Below, one piece after another: positions 7,443-12,692 of a stretch of 12,692 bases of DNA. The stretch spans positions 1 to 12,692 of the forward strand of contig JAITSD010000088.1 in NCBI GenBank assembly GCA_031288055.1. The letters run 5' to 3'. The stretch's first letter is position 1. Each line of letters opens with the position of its first letter. A program made the position numbers and the translations under genes. The notes under the pieces are model-generated. The model had not been told where the DNA came from. It was given only the letters and a program-made list of their open reading frames with translations, and searched no databases. Origin of the DNA: Candidatus Opitulatrix roisinitermitis. Its GTDB lineage: Bacteria > Actinomycetota > Actinomycetes > Actinomycetales > Bifidobacteriaceae.

Positions 7443-8777
7443 ATGGTAAAGGTGAAAGCAAATCCTTATATTAATGGTTGGCTGTTAATTGACAAACCAG
7501 TTAATTGGACTTCACATGATGTGGTGGCAAAATTACGAAATATTTTTGGTCAAAGACGAGTTGGTCATAGTGGCACGCTAGACCCTTTTGCTACAGGTTT
7601 ATTGATTATTGGTTTTGGTCAAGTTACAAAATATTTAGATAATTTTCAAGCTTTGACTAAAGTTTATAGAGCCACTATTCGATTAGGCTGGGCAACTCAA
7701 ACTGATGATTTAACTGGCGATATTGTGGATAATTTAAAACCAAAATCCAGTTATAATAAGTTAAAATCTATAGATAGGTCAAAAATTGCTGAAGTAATAG
7801 CTAGTTTTAAAGGTTTTCAATATCAAAAACCATCTAATTTTTCAGCTAAAAAAATTCAAGGTAAAAAAGCTTACGAATTAGCTAGGCAAGAGCAGAACTT
7901 TGAATTGCCACTTAGTCCTATTTATATATATGATTTGTTAATAGAAAAGATTTATCAAACTAATAAATATATTGATATTGTGGCTTATATAGAATGTTCA
8001 TCGGGAACATATATTCGTGCGTTAGCTCGTGATATAGGGCAGGTTTTAGAAGTCGGTGGACACTTACAAAGTTTACGTCGTTTGAAAATAGGTCAATATG
8101 ATGTAAAACAGGCTTTGATAATTGACAATTTAACTAATTTAGTTTTAAAAGATAATAGTAAAAAGTGTTGTAAAAATAGTAGAAATGATAATAAAGATAC
8201 AAAAATTATTAATAATTTTAATAATTTAGCTTTATCTGTTAATCTTATACCAGCAATTAATTATGGAGCAACAATTGGCAAATTTGCGACTTTACACAAA
8301 GGCCATATAGCTTTAATACATAAATTAGTTAAAGTTTGTTTAGTTAAACGATTAAAGCCTAGGATTATAATTATTGAACCAGATAGAATATTGGACAGTA
8401 ATTTATCAGATTTTAACTATCAGATTCAAAGTAAAGTTAAACAGTTAAGGGAAAAAATACTTAGATCCTTAGGGGTTCAAAGAATTGATTATTTAAAATT
8501 AGATAGTGATTTAAAAAAGTTTGATTATAAAACTTTTGCTAAAGAGTATTTAGTTAAAAAATATAATGTAAAGTATTTATTAATGGGTGATAATGCGACT
8601 ATAGGAAAGAATCAGTTAGGCCATATTAAAAATTTGGCTAGTTTGAAGTATTTTGAAGTTGAAGCTTTTAAATTGTTGCCAGGTATATCTTCAAGTAAAA
8701 TCAGACAACTTGTAAAGGAAAATAATTTAAACAAGGCGACTGAGTTATTGGGTAGACAAATAGATATTTTATGTTAG
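7443..8777 (+). CDS. truB: tRNA pseudouridine-55 synthase TruB fused to a RibF-like FMN-adenylyltransferase domain
   Basis: The gene encodes 444 residues. Residues 1-230 are the TruB catalytic domain, which makes pseudouridine 55 in the tRNA T loop: NGWLLIDKPVNWTSHDVV, the catalytic D47 in GHSGTLDPFATG, TDDLTGDIV, GTYIRALARDIG from 188, and LRRLKIGQYDV. The usual TruB C-terminal RNA-binding domain is not recognisable. An Asn/Lys-rich linker (about 230-270) leads into a segment resembling the N-terminal half of RibF: IGKFATLHKGH at 278-288 (family: IGNFDGVHxGH), KILRSLGVQRIDYL, LLMGDNATIGKNQLG (family: GxDFRFGxxxxG), ISSSKIR at 415-421 (family: ISSTxIR) and LGRQIDI near the end. The protein then stops, so the riboflavin kinase half is absent. 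In actinobacteria ribF normally follows truB, so the fusion probably arose in place. No Shine-Dalgarno was seen. The TruB call is firm; activity of the second domain is uncertain. Confidence 0.93.
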   Translation: MVKVKANPYINGWLLIDKPVNWTSHDVVAKLRNIFGQRRVGHSGTLDPFATGLLIIGFGQVTKYLDNFQALTKVYRATIRLGWATQTDDLTGDIVDNLKPKSSYNKLKSIDRSKIAEVIASFKGFQYQKPSNFSAKKIQGKKAYELARQEQNFELPLSPIYIYDLLIEKIYQTNKYIDIVAYIECSSGTYIRALARDIGQVLEVGGHLQSLRRLKIGQYDVKQALIIDNLTNLVLKDNSKKCCKNSRNDNKDTKIINNFNNLALSVNLIPAINYGATIGKFATLHKGHIALIHKLVKVCLVKRLKPRIIIIEPDRILDSNLSDFNYQIQSKVKQLREKILRSLGVQRIDYLKLDSDLKKFDYKTFAKEYLVKKYNVKYLLMGDNATIGKNQLGHIKNLASLKYFEVEAFKLLPGISSSKIRQLVKENNLNKATELLGRQIDILC

Positions 8778-9784
8778 ATTTAAAAAGTTTACCTAAAGCT
8801 CATTTACATTTACATTTTGCTGGTTCCATGAAAGAATCAACTTTAAGAGATTTGTCTAAAAAATATAATATTAGTATTCCTGAGAAAATATATAGCAACC
8901 CGTTTAGTTCTTTGCCGTCGTCACGTAGAGGCTGGCATTTATTTCAAAAATTGTATGATGTGGCTTTAAGCTGTATAAAAACCGAAGCTGACTTTAGACG
9001 AATTATTATTGAAGCAGCAGATAATGATATGAAAGATGGTTCAAAACGGCTTGAATTACAAATTAATCCTAATGATTATTTACATATTGGTAAATCTTTA
9101 GAGGGGGTTTTGGAATTGGCTTTAGATCAAGCAAAATTGAGTAGCCGTGATACGGGTGTGGAAATAGCTATTATTGTGGCAACTTCTAGAACTGCTTCTG
9201 CTAAGGAAGCCGAGAAAACAGCTCAAGTAGCTTCTAATTATGTTGGTGAACAGGCAGGTCAAGTGGTGGCTTTTGGTTTGAGTAATGATGAATTAGCTGG
9301 TAGAACTAAGGATTTTAAGCAAGCTTTTGCTATAGCTAAACAAGCTGGTTTATATTCTGTGCCACATGGTGGTGAACTTTTAGGTGATGAACATATTTGG
9401 CAAATTGTGAGAGCTTTAAAACCAGATAGAATAGGCCATGGAGTTAGAGCGACGGTGGATCATGTTATGCTAGAAAAACTGGCCGATGATGAAATTGCCT
9501 TGGAAGTTTGTCCCACTTCAAATGTGGCTTTAGGAGTTTTTCAATCTCATAAACAGGTGCCTATTAGAGAGTTATTAGGTTCAGGTGTGCGTTTTTCGAT
9601 TAATGCCGATGATCCTTTGCTTTTTAAATCGCGTTTATTAGATCAATATAAATTATTGAGAGATGTTAATGGCTTATTTGACAGAGAAATTATTAGAGTG
9701 GCTAAAATGTCTATTTCCTCGTCTTTTGCCACTTATAGTCAAAAAACTAAGTGGTTAAAAGAGATAGATAATATTAAATATTAA
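8771..9784 (+). CDS. add: Adenosine deaminase (actinobacterial subgroup)
   Basis: This enzyme hydrolyses adenosine or deoxyadenosine to inosine or deoxyinosine in purine salvage. The 337-residue protein is a complete zinc TIM-barrel deaminase. It has the first metal pair H13 and H15 in KAHLHLHFAGSM, H199 and catalytic E202 in PHGGELLGDEHIW, H223 in PDRIGHGVRA, LEVCPTSNVALG, and metal-binding/catalytic D280-D281 in NADDPLLF. The HLHFxGSM form at the N-terminus (in place of HLHLEG) is typical of the actinobacterial group. Substrate cannot be proved from motifs alone; related families deaminate adenine or aminodeoxyfutalosine. The ATG at 8771 lies 7 nt inside the end of truB with no evident Shine-Dalgarno, so it probably depends on coupling. 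It is not a standard member of the nusA-infB cluster. Confidence 0.92.
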   Translation: MLDLKSLPKAHLHLHFAGSMKESTLRDLSKKYNISIPEKIYSNPFSSLPSSRRGWHLFQKLYDVALSCIKTEADFRRIIIEAADNDMKDGSKRLELQINPNDYLHIGKSLEGVLELALDQAKLSSRDTGVEIAIIVATSRTASAKEAEKTAQVASNYVGEQAGQVVAFGLSNDELAGRTKDFKQAFAIAKQAGLYSVPHGGELLGDEHIWQIVRALKPDRIGHGVRATVDHVMLEKLADDEIALEVCPTSNVALGVFQSHKQVPIRELLGSGVRFSINADDPLLFKSRLLDQYKLLRDVNGLFDREIIRVAKMSISSSFATYSQKTKWLKEIDNIKY

Positions 9785-9800
9785 GGCTAAACTTAGTTTA

Positions 9801-12641
9801 ATGATAAAAGAGGTTATATCTATAAAAGGTGCTAGAGTTCACAATTTAAAAAATATTAGTTTAACTATTCCTAGAAACTCTTTAAATGTTTTTACCGGCC
9901 TTTCAGGCTCTGGTAAATCTTCATTGGCTTTTGATACTATTTTTGCGGAGGGACAAAGGCGTTTTGTGGAATCCCTTTCAGCTTACGCTAGACAATTTTT
10001 AGGCCAGATGGATAAACCAGATATGGATTTTATTGAAGGTTTATCACCAGCAGTTTCTATAGATCAAAAATCAACTAACAAAAACCCTCGCTCCACAGTT
10101 GGTACTATTACTGAAATATATGATTATTTAAGATTATTATTTGCTAGAGTTGGTATTCAATATTGTCCTAAATGTGATGCTGTGGTTCAGTCTCAGACAC
10201 CTGGTCAAATGTCTGAGGTGGTTTTACAATTAAAAAAAGGCACTAAGTTATTAATTTTAGCACCTGTGATAAGAGATAGAAAAGGTGAATATCACGATTT
10301 ATTTAATCAATTAAAGACAGCCGGATTTGCTAGGGTTAGAGTTGACGGTGAGGTTTTACAATTAGCTGATGAAATAGTTTTAGAAAAAAACTTACGGCAT
10401 AATATAGAAGTTGTGGTGGATAGAATAGTTGTGGCGGAAAATATTAAATCGCGTTTGGTTGATTCTATAGAAACAGCTTTACAAACAGCTAATAATTTAA
10501 TGACTATTCAACTAGTTAGTGATATTGATGTCAATGGTTTTGAATTTAGAAGCTTTTCAGCAATTAGAGCTTGTCCTAATGGCCATGAATTAACTTTAAC
10601 TGATATAGAGCCTAGAACTTTTTCTTTTAATGCTCCTTATGGAGCTTGCCCAGAGTGTGATGGTATAGGTTATAAAAAAGAAGTTGATCCTAATTTGGTT
10701 GTGGCTAATATGTCTTTACCAGCTTTGGATGGTGGGTTGATTCAATCAATGGGTTTATCGGGTAATTTTTTTAAAAGTTCTTTAATTGATTTGGCTCAAG
10801 ATTTAAATTTTAATATTAATCAGCCTTTAAAAACTTTATCAAATAAACAATTTAAAGCTTTGTTATTCGGTCATAATTATGTTATTTATGAAGAGTGGAG
10901 AGATCGTTGGGGCGGTCTTAGACGCAACGCCAGTGGTTTTGAAGGTGTAGTACCTCTTTTACAAAGGCGATGGGAAGCTACCGATTCATCTTATGCTCGT
11001 TTTAGGTATGAATCGATTATGCGACAATTACCGTGTAATTTATGTCATGGAGCTCGGCTAAAAGACGATGTTTTAGCCGTTAGAATAAAAAAGTTTAATA
11101 TTTATGACATTTGTAAATTGTCGATTAATAATTTATTTAAATGGATTAATCAATTGAACCTATCGGGTAATAAAGCTAAAATTGCTGAACAAATAGTTAA
11201 TGAAATTACCACTAGAGTTAAATTTTTATTAGATGTTGGTTTAGATTATTTAACTTTGGCTCGAAATGCTGCCACATTGTCTGGCGGTGAAGCCCAAAGA
11301 ATTAGATTGGCTACTCAAATTGGTTCAGGTTTGGTGGGGGTTTTATATGTTTTAGATGAGCCTTCAATTGGTTTACATCAAAAAGATAACGCTAGACTTA
11401 TTCGGTCTTTGCATCATTTACGCGATTTGGGGAATACTTTAATAGTTGTGGAGCATGATGAGGAAACAATTAAAAACTCTGATTGGATAACTGATATTGG
11501 CCCTAGGGCTGGTGAGGCGGGCGGTGAAGTGGTTTATAATGGTCCAGTTAAAAGTTTTGCTAAGGCTAAAAACTCTTTAACTAGTGATTATTTTGTTGGT
11601 AGAAAAAGTATAGAAATACCAAAAATTAGAAGATCTATGATTAAATCAAAGGTCTTAAAAGTAATAGGTGCTAATGAAAATAATTTGAAAAATATTGATG
11701 TATCATTTCCTTTGGGTAATTTTATATGTGTTACAGGCGTTTCGGGTTCGGGTAAATCAACTTTAGTTGATATGATTTTATATAAAGAGCTAGCTAATAA
11801 GCTAAATGGTGCTAAATTAGTTAGCGGCCAACATAAAAAAATTACTGGCTTGCGGCATTTGGACAAAGTGATACATGTTGACCAGTCGCCTATTGGACGA
11901 ACTCCAAGATCTAATCCAGCTACTTATACAAAAGTTTGGGATAAGATAAGAGTTTTATTATCAGAAACTAAGCTGGCTAAACAAAGGGGTTATAAAGCTG
12001 GTCGTTTTTCTTTTAATGTGGCTGGCGGTAGATGTGAAGCTTGTGCTGGTGATGGCACTATAAAAATTGAAATGAATTTTTTATCTGATGTTTATGTTTT
12101 ATGCGAAGTTTGTCAAGGTAAAAGATATAATGATGAAACTTTGGAGGTAAAATATAAGAATAAAAATGTGGCGGATATTTTAAATATGTCAATTTTCGAC
12201 GCATATGAGTTTTTTAATAATATCTCCTTTATTTCAAGATATTTAAAAACTTTATCAGAAGTGGGTTTAGGGTATTTAAAGCTAGGTCAAAGTTCAGTAA
12301 CTTTATCAGGTGGTGAATCGCAAAGAGTTAAATTAGCTACTGAATTACAAAGACCAGCCACCGGCAAAACTTTTTATATTTTGGATGAACCAACCACAGG
12401 TTTACATTTTGAAGATATCAAAAAGTTGCTTTTAGTTTTACAAACTCTAGTTGATAAAGGTAATACAGTTGTGGTGATAGAACACAATTTAGACGTTATA
12501 AAATCGGCTGATTGGATAATTGATTTAGGTCCCGACGGGGGAGATAAGGGTGGTCAGATTGTGGCTCAAGCTAGTCCAGAAAATTTAATTAAATTAACTA
12601 AATCGTACACTGGGCAATTTTTAAAGTCACTTTTTGCATAA
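9801..12641 (+). CDS. uvrA: UvrABC excinuclease, subunit A
   Basis: UvrA is the damage-sensing ATPase that loads UvrB in nucleotide excision repair. The 946-residue protein is complete, with two ABC modules. Module one has Walker A GLSGSGKSS at 33-41, CPKC near residue 123, a zinc half CPNGH paired with CPEC after EPRTFSFNAPYGA, PCNLCHGARL, signature LSGGEAQR from 493, and Walker B VLYVLDEPSIGLH. Module two has GVSGSGKST at 646-654, the second zinc module (C745, C748, C768, C771), signature LSGGESQR from 835 and FYILDEPTTGLH. CPNGH in place of CPxC in the first zinc module is common in actinobacteria. The gene starts 16 nt after add; AAGG at 9783-9786 is too far (14 nt) to be a good ribosome binding site. 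UvrA usually acts with UvrB and UvrC, neither of which is in the window. Confidence 0.98.
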   Translation: MIKEVISIKGARVHNLKNISLTIPRNSLNVFTGLSGSGKSSLAFDTIFAEGQRRFVESLSAYARQFLGQMDKPDMDFIEGLSPAVSIDQKSTNKNPRSTVGTITEIYDYLRLLFARVGIQYCPKCDAVVQSQTPGQMSEVVLQLKKGTKLLILAPVIRDRKGEYHDLFNQLKTAGFARVRVDGEVLQLADEIVLEKNLRHNIEVVVDRIVVAENIKSRLVDSIETALQTANNLMTIQLVSDIDVNGFEFRSFSAIRACPNGHELTLTDIEPRTFSFNAPYGACPECDGIGYKKEVDPNLVVANMSLPALDGGLIQSMGLSGNFFKSSLIDLAQDLNFNINQPLKTLSNKQFKALLFGHNYVIYEEWRDRWGGLRRNASGFEGVVPLLQRRWEATDSSYARFRYESIMRQLPCNLCHGARLKDDVLAVRIKKFNIYDICKLSINNLFKWINQLNLSGNKAKIAEQIVNEITTRVKFLLDVGLDYLTLARNAATLSGGEAQRIRLATQIGSGLVGVLYVLDEPSIGLHQKDNARLIRSLHHLRDLGNTLIVVEHDEETIKNSDWITDIGPRAGEAGGEVVYNGPVKSFAKAKNSLTSDYFVGRKSIEIPKIRRSMIKSKVLKVIGANENNLKNIDVSFPLGNFICVTGVSGSGKSTLVDMILYKELANKLNGAKLVSGQHKKITGLRHLDKVIHVDQSPIGRTPRSNPATYTKVWDKIRVLLSETKLAKQRGYKAGRFSFNVAGGRCEACAGDGTIKIEMNFLSDVYVLCEVCQGKRYNDETLEVKYKNKNVADILNMSIFDAYEFFNNISFISRYLKTLSEVGLGYLKLGQSSVTLSGGESQRVKLATELQRPATGKTFYILDEPTTGLHFEDIKKLLLVLQTLVDKGNTVVVIEHNLDVIKSADWIIDLGPDGGDKGGQIVAQASPENLIKLTKSYTGQFLKSLFA

Positions 12642-12648
12642 AACTTTT

Positions 12649-12674
12649 TATAATATTTAAACTTTTTTTATAAT
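12649..12674 (+). promoter_or_regulatory. Repeated TATAAT elements after uvrA, possible promoter of the next gene
   Basis: After the uvrA stop, the short unit ACTTTTTATAATA occurs twice in slightly different form, putting TATAAT at 12649-12654 and 12669-12674. AAGGA (12677-12681) follows and could be a ribosome binding site for a gene starting at or just past the window edge. No -35 box or hairpin terminator was recognised. Confidence 0.25.
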
Positions 12675-12692
12675 ACAAGGAAAATTATAAAG

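Noticed and set aside
12642..12670. T-runs after uvrA as a rho-independent terminator
   Set aside because: No GC-containing stem precedes the T-runs.
1..12692. TGA reassignment to Trp or Gly
   Set aside because: All genes are full length with TGA read as stop, and no in-frame TGA is seen in them; disuse is a sufficient explanation.
1..12692. CRISPR array, tRNA, rRNA or insertion sequence
   Set aside because: No regularly spaced repeats, cloverleaf-like GTTCRANNC segments, rRNA blocks or transposase-like frames were seen, and intergenic space is too small for most of these.

Overview
The window is AT-rich (about one third G+C by eye) and almost fully coding. It holds one partial and eight complete protein genes. 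No rRNA, tRNA, CRISPR array or insertion sequence was recognised. The protein signatures point to a low-GC, probably host-associated or reduced-genome member of the Actinomycetota. The strongest evidence is in IF-2: the Gly/Arg-rich linker ends in the actinobacterial pattern GTQGAFGR...RKSKKDKRQEFEEM. Adenosine deaminase has the HLHFAGSM form of the actinobacterial subgroup, UvrA has a CPNGH first zinc-finger half, and the gene order nusA-infB-rbfA-truB-ribF is actinobacterial. The exact taxon cannot be named from the sequence.

Layout. On the minus strand at the left edge are the first 50 codons of a membrane-anchored protein (possibly RmuC-like, 1-150) and a complete YhgE/Pip/EsaA-family membrane protein (267-2111). 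A 133-bp divergent promoter region (2112-2244) separates these from a plus-strand block. That block runs manA (mannose-6-phosphate isomerase), nusA (transcription factor), infB (IF-2), rbfA (30S maturation), a truB gene fused to a RibF-like nucleotidyltransferase domain, add (adenosine deaminase) and uvrA (excision repair). Spacing from nusA to uvrA is very tight: 2 nt, a 14-nt overlap, 11 nt, a 7-nt overlap and 16 nt. They are probably one transcription unit. A likely promoter for it lies across the end of manA.

Functionally, nusA-infB-rbfA-truB is the conserved transcription/translation/ribosome-assembly cluster. Here it lacks the usual neighbours rimP (before nusA) and ylxR (between nusA and infB), and it is extended by purine salvage and DNA repair genes. 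The most unusual object is the 444-residue TruB protein. A complete pseudouridine synthase catalytic domain has lost its usual C-terminal domain and instead continues through an Asn/Lys-rich linker into the FMN-adenylyltransferase half of RibF. It stops where the riboflavin-kinase half should begin, and its nucleotide-binding motifs are altered.

At the sequence level, the pentamer GTGGC and its complement GCCAC are strikingly frequent (about 40 by hand count). Valine GTG is used mostly before codons that start with G. None of the eight visible stop codons is TGA.
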